From NCBI GenBank assembly GCA_937138415.1, contig CAKZPA010000044.1:62001-126000 (forward strand): DNA of 64,000 nt. Reading direction: 5' to 3'. Below, piece after piece: positions 19,493 to 28,123 of this stretch (positions are counted from its first letter, which is position 1; each line of letters starts with the position of its first letter). The notes below the pieces were generated by a model. That model saw only the letters and a program-made list of their open reading frames with translations, did no database searches and was not told where the DNA came from. Origin of the DNA: an uncultured Nitrospiraceae bacterium (GTDB lineage Bacteria > Nitrospirota > Thermodesulfovibrionia > Thermodesulfovibrionales > SM23-35). Position numbers and translations under genes: made by a program.

Positions 19493-19574
19493 ACTATGAA
19501 AAGGGATCAAGGATTCACGGGGTCAAGTGATTCAATTATTGACGCGAACCTGTGAACCCTCGGGCCCTGTTCTT

Positions 19575-21749
19575 TCAATACCACATCATTGCTTCGAAAT
19601 CGGGTGTCGGAACCGTAATCGAAACGTGACCCCTGAAAGGGCAGCGCTCCACCTCCTCGCCGTCTTTTGCGAGGCAGACGGAAAAACAGATTTCGTCCCG
19701 CTCCCGGGCACCGAGAAGCTCGAACGGAATTCGTGCTTCCAGGATATTGTCGGCTGCAACGTCGGGAAGGTCCTGGAGCGTTTGCCACCCGCTTTCGGTT
19801 CTCCTCAGGATCCGTGCGTGCAGGGAGGGACGGAAGGAGATGACGATCCGCTTGACCGACGGCTTCGTGAAATCGATCGAGACGCTCATATCCTCCGCAA
19901 ATTCCCGAAGCGGCACGGTGGCGTCGACCCTCAGGAAGAGCGACTCCTTGTTGAATCCGTAATAGAGCGTCGAGAGGACACTCTCGGCCTTGTGCATGCT
20001 GCCGCCTGCCTTGCGAATGTCGATGGAGGCGGCCTGGTACCATTCGTAGTAGCTCGTCACGATGCCGTCGATTTTCGGATCGATGAAGCCGCGGATGGTC
20101 ACCGAGGGGGTGATACTCCGGTCTTCACGGAGGACCGGGCTGAAGAGATGGGGCGGGATCTCCTTGCCGATCTCGCGGTATACCTTCATGAGGTGGAGAC
20201 GGAAGAGCTCGTCGAAATCTTTCTGGTTTTCGGTCGAATGCTCGTCGCCGTACCACCAGTTCCAGTCGCTCCCCTCCGCGATGTACAGCGCTTTCCACGC
20301 GCGCGAAAGATCATCGTTCGGGTGCGTTGCCTGGAACCGGGCGAGGTCTCCCCGCGTCTCAGCAAGGTAATCCCAGGCGGTGTTGTCTTCTTCGTGTCCG
20401 ATCCAGACGGCGAAATTCGCGTAGATCCACGAGCCCGCGTGGATCCTCGGAAGGGGGCTCCCGGGGTAGCCGCTCCCGAGAAAATCCGATACGGTGACCG
20501 TTTTCAGGCGATGTTCCTTGGAGATCCCTTCGTAGAGGAAGCGGAGAAAGTCGTGGCCGTCATTCGCATAGTATTCCCACGCGTTTTCTCCGTCGAGGAT
20601 GATCGATACGAGATACGGCCGGTCTCCGGGCACGGACCGCCATATGTGGAGGAGCTTTGCGATGAGATCTTCAGCGGCTTTCCGGGAGTCCCACCGTGCG
20701 TACTCGAAACCAATGAGATCGGAGAGGGCGTGGTCCCTGAACACGATGGACACACCCTCGAACTGATGGGGGCTGTAGAGGGAACGGCTGTCGATGACAT
20801 TCCGCGACGCATCTCTGAGGGGTTTCCCGAGAGAAATGGACAGGATGTCTTCATCCGTCGCGATCCAGCGTATTCCTTCGCCGGCAATGATGCGGAGGAC
20901 TTCTTCGCTGACGGACCCCTCGGATGGCCACAGGCCGGCAGGCCTCTGTCCGAACACCTGTTCGAAGTATTCGATCCCCATCCTGATCTGGCGCTGCGCA
21001 TCTTCCGGGTGCGCAAATCTCTTTTTCGGAAGACGTATGTCGGGCAGTGCGATCTTCGCGACATTCGTATCGCACAGGAGCGGAAGGATCGGGTGGTAAA
21101 AAGGCGAGACGGAGAGCTCGATGCGACCCTCCGCGGCCATTTCGCGGTAGCGCGGAATGATTCTCCTGAGCAACTCGAGCTGCTTTTCGAGGAGGAGAGT
21201 TTTTTCTTCCTCGGTGAACTCCCGCCCCTTGCGCACCAGCTCATCGAGCAGAGGATCTTTTTTCCGGTGCGCAGGATCTACCCAGCAGAGGTTGAAGAGG
21301 ACCTGGAGATCGAGGAACTCCTGCACGCTGAAGTACGTCGCCATCCGTTTGAGCTCGCTCGAGATAAGGCGAAATCCCCGCTTTCTCAGCAGTTCGTAGT
21401 ATCTCGGAAAGGGTTTGATCATGTGATCCCAGTTCGCGAGGAAGAAGTTCTGGAGGATGAACATGCGTTCCTGGATATCCAGATCGGAAGCCCTTTTGAG
21501 AGAGACGACGAGATACTGATCCCGCGCCTGGTGATCCGAATAGTCGATGATCTGTTCGAGGAGAGAAGGGGTGAAGTTGAACGTCTGCTTCACGTCCGGA
21601 AAATCCGAGAGAATGTCGACCATATCCAGGTAGTCTTTTGTCCCGTGGAGACGAACCCAGGGGAGACGGTAGAGACCCGTGAAGGGGTCTTTATAATACG
21701 GCTGGTGCATGTGCCAGAGGAAGGAAATGTAGAGGGGCCTATCGGTCAT
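19575..21749 (-). CDS. GH57 glycoside hydrolase (alpha-amylase/glucanotransferase type)
   Basis: 724 aa. N-terminal catalytic (beta/alpha)7 barrel with the GH57 motifs in order: HMHQPYY (motif 1), GRIELS (motif 2), GLWPSEGSVSEEV with the nucleophile Glu (motif 3), LVSIILDGENAWEYY with the acid/base Asp (motif 4) and WIGHEEDNTAWDYLA (motif 5). A beta-rich C-terminal domain (about 500-724) follows. There is no signal peptide, so it acts on cytoplasmic alpha-glucan. The ATG at 21749 overlaps the stop of the ftsB-like gene (tat-gac-cga-tag), indicating translational coupling; the longer frame to 21767 is less likely. The exact specificity (amylase, glucanotransferase or branching) cannot be told from sequence. 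Confidence 0.9.
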   Translation of the reverse strand: MTDRPLYISFLWHMHQPYYKDPFTGLYRLPWVRLHGTKDYLDMVDILSDFPDVKQTFNFTPSLLEQIIDYSDHQARDQYLVVSLKRASDLDIQERMFILQNFFLANWDHMIKPFPRYYELLRKRGFRLISSELKRMATYFSVQEFLDLQVLFNLCWVDPAHRKKDPLLDELVRKGREFTEEEKTLLLEKQLELLRRIIPRYREMAAEGRIELSVSPFYHPILPLLCDTNVAKIALPDIRLPKKRFAHPEDAQRQIRMGIEYFEQVFGQRPAGLWPSEGSVSEEVLRIIAGEGIRWIATDEDILSISLGKPLRDASRNVIDSRSLYSPHQFEGVSIVFRDHALSDLIGFEYARWDSRKAAEDLIAKLLHIWRSVPGDRPYLVSIILDGENAWEYYANDGHDFLRFLYEGISKEHRLKTVTVSDFLGSGYPGSPLPRIHAGSWIYANFAVWIGHEEDNTAWDYLAETRGDLARFQATHPNDDLSRAWKALYIAEGSDWNWWYGDEHSTENQKDFDELFRLHLMKVYREIGKEIPPHLFSPVLREDRSITPSVTIRGFIDPKIDGIVTSYYEWYQAASIDIRKAGGSMHKAESVLSTLYYGFNKESLFLRVDATVPLREFAEDMSVSIDFTKPSVKRIVISFRPSLHARILRRTESGWQTLQDLPDVAADNILEARIPFELLGARERDEICFSVCLAKDGEEVERCPFRGHVSITVPTPDFEAMMWY

Positions 21750-22065
21750 ACTGGAAGACGTATTCATCCGGCTTCGCCAGTCCGTAATCCTCCCGCGCGT
21801 GTTTCTCCTTCAAAAAGGAGTCTTCCTTGAGAGACTTCAATTGGGCTCTGAGTCTCGCGTTGTCCTGTTCGATGTCCCGGATTTCCTTCACGAGACGCGC
21901 TTCCGTTTTGCGCAGTTCGCGATACCGCATGTACCCCATATTGCCGAAGATCATGGTGATGATGACAGACATGATGGTCAGCAGCATGACGGTCAGAAAG
22001 ATCAGGCGGCGTCTCCGCAACTCCGCGCACACCTGTTTTCGTAAGAAGTGACCGTGCAGTGCCAT
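21739..22065 (-). CDS. FtsB/DivIC-family septum protein
   Basis: 108 aa. Short basic N-terminus (LRKQVCAELRRRR), one TM helix (LIFLTVMLLTIMSVIITMIFG), then a coiled coil rich in Glu/Arg/Leu (ELRKTEARLVKEIRDIEQDNARL) and the characteristic end KEKHAREDYGLAKPDEYVFQ, which matches the ARE-LGMVKPGE-like ending of FtsB/DivIC proteins. These join the divisome FtsQLB complex. The gene overlaps the downstream GH57 gene and follows lpdA by 97 nt, an unexpected place for a division gene. Confidence 0.85.
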   Translation of the reverse strand: MALHGHFLRKQVCAELRRRRLIFLTVMLLTIMSVIITMIFGNMGYMRYRELRKTEARLVKEIRDIEQDNARLRAQLKSLKEDSFLKEKHAREDYGLAKPDEYVFQYDR

Positions 22066-22162
22066 GGTTCACATTATAGAATACTTTTGCATCCCCGTGT
22101 ACGTTCTTTTGACCGAGAGGGAAGGCGAGATACTGGCGGATCGGTCGGAGGACCGGGGAGGC

Positions 22163-23548
22163 TCACGTTCCGCGGGCATGAATCGCTTCCCCGTGCACGG
22201 CGGCTGCGGCCTCCTGGATCACCTCCGCCAGCGTCGGGTGTGCGTGCAGCGAACGGGCAACGTCCCTCGCCGTGAGACCGCGTGATAGCGCAAGGACACC
22301 CTCGTGGATGAGGTCCGACGCGTGCGGCCCGATGATGTGCATGCCGAGAATGCGATCCGTTGTTGCGTCGGCGATTATTTTCACGATTCCCTCAATGTCG
22401 CCCAAGACGTGCGACCGCGCGAGTGAGCGGAAGGCAAAATGGCCCGAGCGGACGGAGCGCCCAGTCGCGGCCGCGTCCTGCTCCCTGAGACCGACCGATG
22501 CGATTTCCGGCGTGGTGAATATTGCGGAAGGGACCGCGGTATAATCGACGCGCTCATCGCCTCCCATACAATTCACTGCGGCGACGATCCCTTGAGCGGA
22601 CGCGACGTGTGCGAGCAAGTGACCGCCTGTGACGTCGCCGACGGCGTACACGGAAGGAATCGTCGTTTCCATGCGGTCGTCGACGACAATCTCACCGAAG
22701 GAGCCCGTGCGCACCCCGACCGTCTCCAGACCGATGCGTTCGCTGTTGAACGTCCTGCCGGCCGAGACGAGGACCTTCTCCCCTTCCACCTCGTTTCCGT
22801 TCGTCAAGAGGATCCGTACCCTGTCATCGGTGAAGAGTGCCTGATCGACCGTGACGCCGGTGAGGATGCGTACCCCTCTCTTTTTCATTTCCCGCTCGAA
22901 GAGGTCGGATATCTCGATGTCCTCTGTGGGGAGGGCCCTCGGCAATTTTTCGATCACGGTCACCCGCGATCCGAACTGCGAAAAAATGCTCGCGAACTCG
23001 CACCCGCTCACGCCGGCGCCGATGATCACGAGGCTCCGGGGGGGGTCGTGCAGATCGAAGACATCGTCCGTCGAGAGGATCCGTCGGCGATCGAACGGAA
23101 GGCCGGGAAGCTCGTACGGTCTGGATCCTGTTGCGATGATGATACGGTCGGCTCGGACTGTTTCCCTCGGGGCGTCGGCGGAGGAGACCGCTATTTCTGT
23201 CGGCGAAAGGAGTTCGCCGCGTCCTCTCTTAAAAACGATGCCGCGCATTTTGAAGAGAGAGAGGATCCCTTTCGCCTGGAGGGTCACGATTCTCTGTTTC
23301 CGTTCGAGTATTCGCGTGAAATCGAGAGAAACCGTCCCGGTCAGCTCGATACCGTAATCACGGACTCTCGCGAGTTTCGTCAATAACTCTGCAGACGTGG
23401 CGAGGACTTTTGTTGGGATGCATCCCCAATTGAGGCAGGTTCCTCCGACGAGGCTTTCTTCAACGACGGTGACGTGGGCGCCTAACTGTGCGGCTTTGAT
23501 CGCGGCGACGTATCCCCCCGGACCAGAACCGAGTATGGCCACCTTCAT
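22163..23548 (-). CDS. lpdA: Dihydrolipoyl dehydrogenase
   Basis: FAD flavoprotein that reoxidises dihydrolipoyl groups with NAD+. 461 aa. N-terminal FAD motif KVAILGSGPGGYVAAIKAAQLG, redox-active disulfide in GGTCLNWGCIPTK, NAD-binding SLVIIGAGVSGCEFASIFSQFG, YAVGDVTGGHLLAHVAS, and the C-terminal dimer-interface HAHPTLAEVIQEAAAAVHG with the catalytic His-Glu. Its ATG overlaps the gcvH stop (ATGA). The pairing with gcvH indicates service to the glycine cleavage system or another lipoyl-protein function; P and T proteins are not in the window. Confidence 0.96.
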   Translation of the reverse strand: MKVAILGSGPGGYVAAIKAAQLGAHVTVVEESLVGGTCLNWGCIPTKVLATSAELLTKLARVRDYGIELTGTVSLDFTRILERKQRIVTLQAKGILSLFKMRGIVFKRGRGELLSPTEIAVSSADAPRETVRADRIIIATGSRPYELPGLPFDRRRILSTDDVFDLHDPPRSLVIIGAGVSGCEFASIFSQFGSRVTVIEKLPRALPTEDIEISDLFEREMKKRGVRILTGVTVDQALFTDDRVRILLTNGNEVEGEKVLVSAGRTFNSERIGLETVGVRTGSFGEIVVDDRMETTIPSVYAVGDVTGGHLLAHVASAQGIVAAVNCMGGDERVDYTAVPSAIFTTPEIASVGLREQDAAATGRSVRSGHFAFRSLARSHVLGDIEGIVKIIADATTDRILGMHIIGPHASDLIHEGVLALSRGLTARDVARSLHAHPTLAEVIQEAAAAVHGEAIHARGT

Positions 23549-23931
23549 TTCGCTTCTTCTTCGACATACTTTGCGTACTCGGATGCGTCCATGAGGTCGT
23601 CGAGCTCAGATGCATCGTCGAGCTCGATGACAGCGATCCATCCCTTGCCATAGGGGTCGTCATTGATTATTTCAGGCGATTCAGCGAGGTCGTCGTTGAC
23701 CTGTACTATTCGCCCGCTCACCGGGGCAATGATCGAAGACGTTGCTTTCGTCGATTCTATCTCTCCGATCTCGCTGTTCGCTTCCGTCTCGGTGTCGACT
23801 TCTGGAAGATCAATGTACACGATATCGCCGAGAGCATCCTGTGCGTAGTTCGTGATGCCGATCGTCGCTTTCTTGCCCGATGTTCTGACCCAGGTATGCT
23901 CTTTGTGGTACTTCAGGTCGTCCGGATCCAT
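23545..23931 (-). CDS. gcvH: Glycine cleavage system H protein
   Basis: 128 aa lipoyl carrier. KYHKEHTWVRTSGKKATIGITNYAQDALGDIVYIDLPEVDTE (seen in pieces) leads to the lipoylation lysine in GEIESTKATSSIIAPVSG and the closing VNDDLAESPEIINDDPYGKGW. AAGGAGGTG lies 4 nt before the ATG, a very strong ribosome-binding site. First gene of the gcvH-lpdA operon. Confidence 0.96.
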   Translation of the reverse strand: MDPDDLKYHKEHTWVRTSGKKATIGITNYAQDALGDIVYIDLPEVDTETEANSEIGEIESTKATSSIIAPVSGRIVQVNDDLAESPEIINDDPYGKGWIAVIELDDASELDDLMDASEYAKYVEEEAK

Positions 23932-23963
23932 TCACACCTCCTTCACGAGAGTTCTGTCCTGAT

Positions 23964-23993
23964 TTCTTATCACAGGCTTTTCTCCTTTGTCAA
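23964..23993 (-). promoter_or_regulatory. Candidate promoter for gcvH-lpdA
   Basis: Minus strand TTGACA (23993-23988), 18-nt spacer, TAAGAA (23969-23964). The -35 is perfect and the -10 poor, so this may need an activator. It lies back to back with the consensus promoter at 24010. Confidence 0.45.
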
Positions 23994-24009
23994 GGAAAGT
24001 CCGCGTCGC

Positions 24010-24039
24010 TTGACACTTTTCAAAGCCACTTCTTATAAT
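24010..24039 (+). promoter_or_regulatory. Consensus sigma70 promoter for DUF177-rpmF-plsX-fabH
   Basis: TTGACA (24010-24015), 18-nt spacer, TATAAT (24034-24039): both hexamers match the consensus perfectly. The predicted start is about 22 nt before the DUF177 ATG. It is the strongest promoter by sequence in the window, fitting a ribosomal-protein and lipid-synthesis operon. Confidence 0.8.
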
Positions 24040-24068
24040 GGAATACTTTTGCTCTCGTTCCTTCAAAA

Positions 24069-24575
24069 ATGAGGATACTCATTCCTGACATACCGAAAGA
24101 AGGCATCGATGTCGAGGTCGAGGAATCGCTCCCCTCGGACGATGCGCCTTCGTTCGTGAAAGGGCAACTGAGAGTCGAAAAGGTGGAGAGCGAGGTCATG
24201 GTGCGGGGCAGTCTGACGGCGGACATCGACCTGACGTGCAGCCGGTGCCTGAAAGTCTTCGTCATGACCATGGTGATCCCTGTCGATGTCGCGTATCATC
24301 CTCTTTCGGATCTTCCGGGGGATGAAAATCATGAGATTACGGCTGATGAACTCGACCTCGATTACTATGCCGACGATGAGCTGGATATCGATAGATTGCT
24401 CAGCGAGCAGGTGTCGCTGAATATCCCGATGAAGCCGCTCTGCAGCGAGGCGTGCAAAGGTCTTTGCGCGCGATGCGGTGCGGATCTGAACGTGGGGACG
24501 TGCGCGTGCGCGCTCGACGCCCTTGATCCGCGATTTCGGGAACTCAAAAAATTTCTTGAAGGAGGGAAAGGCTGA
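24069..24575 (+). CDS. DUF177 (YceD-family) protein
   Basis: 168 aa. Two Cys pairs: CSRCLKVF near the middle and LCSEACKGLCARCGADLN near the C-terminus, the conserved pattern of the DUF177/YceD family, members of which are encoded next to rpmF across bacteria and are linked to 23S rRNA metabolism. The N-terminus (MRILIPDIPKEGIDVEVEESLP) is typical. rpmF starts 3 nt downstream. No clear ribosome-binding site precedes the ATG, though the transcript leader is short. Confidence 0.9.
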   Translation: MRILIPDIPKEGIDVEVEESLPSDDAPSFVKGQLRVEKVESEVMVRGSLTADIDLTCSRCLKVFVMTMVIPVDVAYHPLSDLPGDENHEITADELDLDYYADDELDIDRLLSEQVSLNIPMKPLCSEACKGLCARCGADLNVGTCACALDALDPRFRELKKFLEGGKG

Positions 24576-24578
24576 GAC

Positions 24579-24767
24579 ATGGCAAATCCGACACATCGAC
24601 ATACACGGTCGCGGCGTGACAAGAGGAGAGCGCACTGGAAAGGAACGTTACCGAATCTGAGTCTCTGTCCTGACTGTCACGAGTTGAGGCTGCCCTTTAA
24701 AGTCTGCCCGCAGTGCGGCTCCTACAACGGCCGCAGAGTGCTCACCGTCGTCGAAAAAGAAGAATGA
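24579..24767 (+). CDS. rpmF: 50S ribosomal protein L32
   Basis: 62 aa. Starts MANPTHRHTRSRRDKRRAHWK, the standard L32 N-terminus, and has the two zinc-binding Cys pairs in LCPDCHELRLPFKVCPQCGSYNGR. GGAGGGAAAGG lies upstream. Its stop overlaps the plsX start. Confidence 0.97.
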   Translation: MANPTHRHTRSRRDKRRAHWKGTLPNLSLCPDCHELRLPFKVCPQCGSYNGRRVLTVVEKEE

Positions 24768-25792
24768 GAATTGCCCTTGACGCAATGGGGGGGGACTACG
24801 CCCCCGCAGTGACGATCGAGGGCGCAGTCGAGACAGTCAACGCGTGTGAGGATATCGATATTATTCTCGTCGGCGACGAGCCGACGATAACGAGAGAGCT
24901 CGACAGCAGAAAATTCCCCGCAAACCGTATCACGATAAAGCACGCGTCGCAGGTCGTCCGTATGGACGAGCCGACGGCGTCGGCGATACGGAAGAAGAGG
25001 GACTCTTCCATACGGCGTGGACTGGAGCTCGTGAAGGCGAACGAGGCGGACGGGTTCGTCAGCGCCGGACATTCCGGAGTCATCATGGGGACCGCCCTCC
25101 TCGTCCTCGGCGTGTCCGAGGTTGTCGACAGGCCGGCTATCGCGGCGATCATGCCCACGCTCCAATTCCCGTTTGTCCTCATCGATGCGGGGGCGAACCT
25201 TTCGTGCAAGCCGGGCAATCTCCTCCAGTTTGCTCTGATGGGGAGCACCTACTGCCGCTACATTCTCGGCCGTGAGGAGCCGCGCGTCGCGCTGATCAGC
25301 ACGGGGGAGGAAGACACAAAGGGGAATGAACTTATCAGGGAGACGTTCAAGTTGCTGAAAGAGTCGGCAGTGAATTTCATCGGTAACGTGGACGGGAAGG
25401 ATATTTTTACGGGTGCAGCGGACGTGCTCGTCTGCGACGGCTTCATCGGTAACGTCATTCTGAAGACGAGCGAAGGGCTTGCAGATGCGATCGTGCGAAT
25501 GCTCAAGAGGGAAGTTGCATCCCTCGCCACGGGGAGGATCGGCTATCTGTTGCTGAAGCCCGCTCTCAGAAACTTCAAGAAGAAAACCGACTACGATGAG
25601 TACGGCGGTGCGCCGCTGCTGGGCATTAACGGAACCTGCATCATCAGTCACGGGAGATCGACGGCGAAGGCGGTGAAGAACGCGATTCGCGTCGCCTCTG
25701 ATTTTGCGAGGAAAAGAGTGTACGAGGTCATCTCATCCGAGATCCACAATGATCTCTCCCATCACGAGGGGCTGCCGATTGCGAAGAAGTAG
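24764..25792 (+). CDS. plsX: Phosphate acyltransferase PlsX
   Basis: Makes acyl-phosphate from acyl-ACP for phospholipid synthesis. 342 aa from ATG 24764, which overlaps the rpmF stop (ATGA); the frame extends further upstream only as an rpmF shadow. Conserved MRIALDAMGGDYAPAV, GFVSAGHSGVIMGTALLVLG, PTLQFPFVLIDAGANLSCKP, ALISTGEEDTKGNEL, VCDGFIGNVILKTSEGLA and EYGGAPLLGINGTCIISHG are all present. Confidence 0.96.
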   Translation: MRIALDAMGGDYAPAVTIEGAVETVNACEDIDIILVGDEPTITRELDSRKFPANRITIKHASQVVRMDEPTASAIRKKRDSSIRRGLELVKANEADGFVSAGHSGVIMGTALLVLGVSEVVDRPAIAAIMPTLQFPFVLIDAGANLSCKPGNLLQFALMGSTYCRYILGREEPRVALISTGEEDTKGNELIRETFKLLKESAVNFIGNVDGKDIFTGAADVLVCDGFIGNVILKTSEGLADAIVRMLKREVASLATGRIGYLLLKPALRNFKKKTDYDEYGGAPLLGINGTCIISHGRSTAKAVKNAIRVASDFARKRVYEVISSEIHNDLSHHEGLPIAKK

Positions 25793-26759
25793 AATCGCTG
25801 CCCTCGGTTCGTACCTCCCGGAAAAAATCCTCTCGAACGCCGATCTCGAAGCGATGGTCGACACGTCCGACGCCTGGATAACGGAGAGGACCGGCATCAA
25901 GGAGCGGCGGATCGCAGGGGAAGGACAGGCGACGTCGGATCTCGCATACGAAGCCTCGCGGGTGGCGCTCGCGCGTGCCGGCATCGACGCTGCTGATATA
26001 GAGATGATCATCGTCGCGACCATCACCGGCGACATGCCGTTTCCGTCGACGGCCTGTTTTCTCCAGAACAAGCTCGGGGCGGTGCGGGCCGTCGGGTTCG
26101 ACATCAATGCAACCTGCTCCGGCTTCCTCTACGCGCTCTACATAGCGGACGGGCTCATCCGCGCGAACGTGCACGACAAGATCCTCGTCGTGGGAGCGGA
26201 AGTCCTCTCGAAGGTGACCGACTGGCAGGATCGGTCGACCTGCGTGCTCTTCGGTGACGGAGCTGGGGCCGCGGTCGTTGAAGCGACCTACGAAGACCGC
26301 GGGCTTCTCTCGATCTCGATCAATTCGGACGGGAGCATGTGGGAACTGATCAATATCCCGGGGGGCGGATCCCGCAATCCTGTTTCGCCGGAGACCATTA
26401 GGGAGAGGATGCACTACATCCGCATGAAGGGGAATGAGACGTTCAAAGTAGCCGTTCGGACGCTCGAAGACGTCGCCCTGAAAATGCTCGCGGACAACGG
26501 CTTGGCTTCGTCGCAGATCTCGCTCCTCATCCCTCATCAGGCGAATCTCCGCATCATCCAGGCAACCGCTGAACGCCTCAACCTGCCGATGGAAAAAGTC
26601 TTCGTGAATCTGGAACGCTATGGGAACACCTCCGCGGCATCCATTCCCATTGCGCTCGATGAGGCGGTGCGTTCAGGCCGGGTCAGAGAAGGGGACTATC
26701 TTCTCCTCGAGGCATTCGGGGGAGGCTTGACCTGGGCTGCCGCGCTAATGAAGTGGTAG
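25779..26759 (+). CDS. fabH: Beta-ketoacyl-ACP synthase III
   Basis: Condenses acyl-CoA with malonyl-ACP to start fatty-acid synthesis. 326 aa. Catalytic Cys in FDINATCSGFLYAL, His in LIPHQANLRII, Asn in RYGNTSAASIPIAL; the C-terminal GGGLTWAAALMKW is standard. The best start is TTG 25779, 7 nt after GAGGGG, giving RRSRIAALGSYLPEKIL as the N-terminus; ATG 25749 is an alternative. Either overlaps plsX. Last gene of the operon. Confidence 0.94.
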   Translation: MRRSRIAALGSYLPEKILSNADLEAMVDTSDAWITERTGIKERRIAGEGQATSDLAYEASRVALARAGIDAADIEMIIVATITGDMPFPSTACFLQNKLGAVRAVGFDINATCSGFLYALYIADGLIRANVHDKILVVGAEVLSKVTDWQDRSTCVLFGDGAGAAVVEATYEDRGLLSISINSDGSMWELINIPGGGSRNPVSPETIRERMHYIRMKGNETFKVAVRTLEDVALKMLADNGLASSQISLLIPHQANLRIIQATAERLNLPMEKVFVNLERYGNTSAASIPIALDEAVRSGRVREGDYLLLEAFGGGLTWAAALMKW

Positions 26760-27211
26760 ACGTTCGATAACGCCTCCAAAAAACTAAAAGTTATACTTTA
26801 ACTCTGTCCAATAACTGCCTGAATAATCACGCTTCTTATTTCTGCTAAAATAGGTCACGATATGGCTGTACGCCGAAGAAACACCATGACGATTATCTTT
26901 TTCCGGACGGGGATGCGGCCCCGAAAGGGGCGGATCTGGGGAAGGGATTCACCCGTAGTACCGAGTTGCGGTGGTGGCCTGGAGTGTGCGACGACCTGAT
27001 ATACAGAGCTCCTCGCTCGAGCGGCCGGAAAGGGAGGTCATCGCGAAGGCGAGTTGAGCGAGCCCGTCGCGATCGTGTTGTTTCTATCAGGAAAAGAGAG
27101 AGTGCAGCGTCGGCTTTTCAGGCCTCTTTGCGCTGAGATGGCACATAAGTAATCGACTCGCCTGAGTGCATCGCCTCCGCCTTAGCCTGGATTATTCATA
27201 AGTATTTAGTT

Positions 27212-27275
27212 CTGTGAGAGGACACAGCTTTCTCGCTCATACCCGGTCCCGACGTGGATCGGTCCCCCGCTGCAG
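27212..27275. repeat. Dispersed intergenic repeat, copy 1
   Basis: Begins TGTGAGAGGACACAG and continues TTTCTCGCTCAT, TGGATCGG and CTGCAG. It matches the segment at 60888-60952 in the same orientation: TGAGAGGACA and TTCTCGCT are exact, with weaker similarity beyond. CTGTG/CACAG forms a small stem around AGAGGA. Confidence 0.5.
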
Positions 27276-27285
27276 TGTGCCTGAT

Positions 27286-27465
27286 GAGAACCTCTCTCAA
27301 CATCACGTCATACCGGTGAGAGCCGGTATCCGGCGACGCAGTGTTTAACATTTGTGATTCGTCATTCTTTGTTTTTAAAGTAAAGAATAAAACGGCAGCG
27401 TCACTGGATTCCGTGTCAGGCACGGAATGACAAAAAAAGAGAACCGATTGTTGAGAGAGGTTCTC
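27286..27465. repeat. 180-bp element with perfect 17-bp terminal inverted repeats
   Basis: GAGAACCTCTCTCAACA (27286-27302) is the exact reverse complement of TGTTGAGAGAGGTTCTC (27449-27465). Inside are two hairpins: TACCGG/CCGGTA (27311-27328) and ATTCCGTG/CACGGAAT (27408-27428). No transposase and no target-site duplication are visible. The layout suggests a MITE-like element or a strongly structured RNA. Confidence 0.75.
27361..27431. repeat. Nested palindromic sub-element
   Basis: GTCATTC (27361-27367) and GAATGAC (27425-27431) form an inverted repeat around an A/T-rich interior and the ATTCCGTG/CACGGAAT hairpin. Similar GTCATTCC...GGAATGAC sequences are, from general knowledge, common dispersed repeats in bacterial genomes. 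Confidence 0.6.
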
Positions 27466-27577
27466 GTATCGAATACACAGAGTTTGCGTATCGGCACGAA
27501 GAATGGACTCGGACACTATGTCCTGTCAACATTGCGAAAAATTCATGAATGAACCGGGTGAGCAGTAAACGGAACCA

Positions 27578-28123
27578 TTAGTCGCGATTAACCTTCGTTT
27601 TGCCCTTCCTGTCGCGGTGAACCGATAAGCGCCTTGACCTCTCGTTCGTCGCGGGATCGTTCTCGACGACTTTCGGTTTGTCCCTCTTCGCGTTGACGAT
27701 GCAGAGGAACCCGAAGGGTTCGTCGCCCTCGTTTCTCAGTTGGTGGAGTTCGCGCGGCGCGATGTAGAGTGCGTCGAGGTGACCGATGGCGTAAGTCTTC
27801 GCGCCGACTCTGCAGATGCCGCGACCTCTGATCCCGATGACGACGTGCTCATGACGGTGGAATTCGAGACTCGTGAAACCGCCCGGAGCGACTTCGAAGT
27901 ATCTCACGTGGAATCTCACCGATTCTCCTCTCGTGCCGAAGAGTTCCTGCCTCGAGATGCCCTTCCAGTCGGCACCCTCCCGTTTGTAGCGCGTCTGCTC
28001 GATCCCTCTCCACGTAAAATTTTTCCTGAATGGAAGGAATTTGGTAGCGTTACGCATGAGCCGGGTCCGTATCCTCGGAGCTACGTCGCAGACGGACAGT
28101 CTTTTTTTCTGCACCTTACCCAT
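27578..28123 (-). CDS. Cupin-domain protein
   Basis: 181 aa. The C-terminal half is a single cupin barrel: FEVAPGGFTSLEFHRHEHVVIGIRGRGICRVG contains the metal-binding pattern G(X)nHRHEH...G, and YIAPRELHQLRNEGDEPFGFLCIV supplies the second motif with its His. The N-terminus (FTWRGIEQTRYKREGADWKGISRQELFG) is found before cupins of this type. The basic C-terminal tail (RRLSVHRDRKGKTKVNRD) is unusual. The ATG at 28123 overlaps the end of the upstream dehydrogenase; ATG 28057 is an alternative. The cupin may be an isomerase, oxygenase or sensor domain; I cannot choose. Confidence 0.8.
   Translation of the reverse strand: MGKVQKKRLSVCDVAPRIRTRLMRNATKFLPFRKNFTWRGIEQTRYKREGADWKGISRQELFGTRGESVRFHVRYFEVAPGGFTSLEFHRHEHVVIGIRGRGICRVGAKTYAIGHLDALYIAPRELHQLRNEGDEPFGFLCIVNAKRDKPKVVENDPATNERSRRLSVHRDRKGKTKVNRD

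Larger units (their letters stand above)
26760..27577. other. 818-bp gene-free region
   Basis: No ORF here resembles a protein. It holds an AGTTA/TAACT inverted repeat just after fabH, a segment (27212-27275) resembling another intergenic region at 60888, a GAGCGGCCGGAA stretch near 27018 that also recurs at 61034, and a 180-bp inverted-repeat element (27286-27465). A 106-residue open frame on the minus strand (27196-27516) is the translation of the repeat element and is not counted as a gene. Confidence 0.6.

Noticed and set aside
27196-27516. 106-residue minus-strand ORF containing CHSVPDTESS
   Set aside because: It is the translation of the inverted-repeat element, a common source of false genes.
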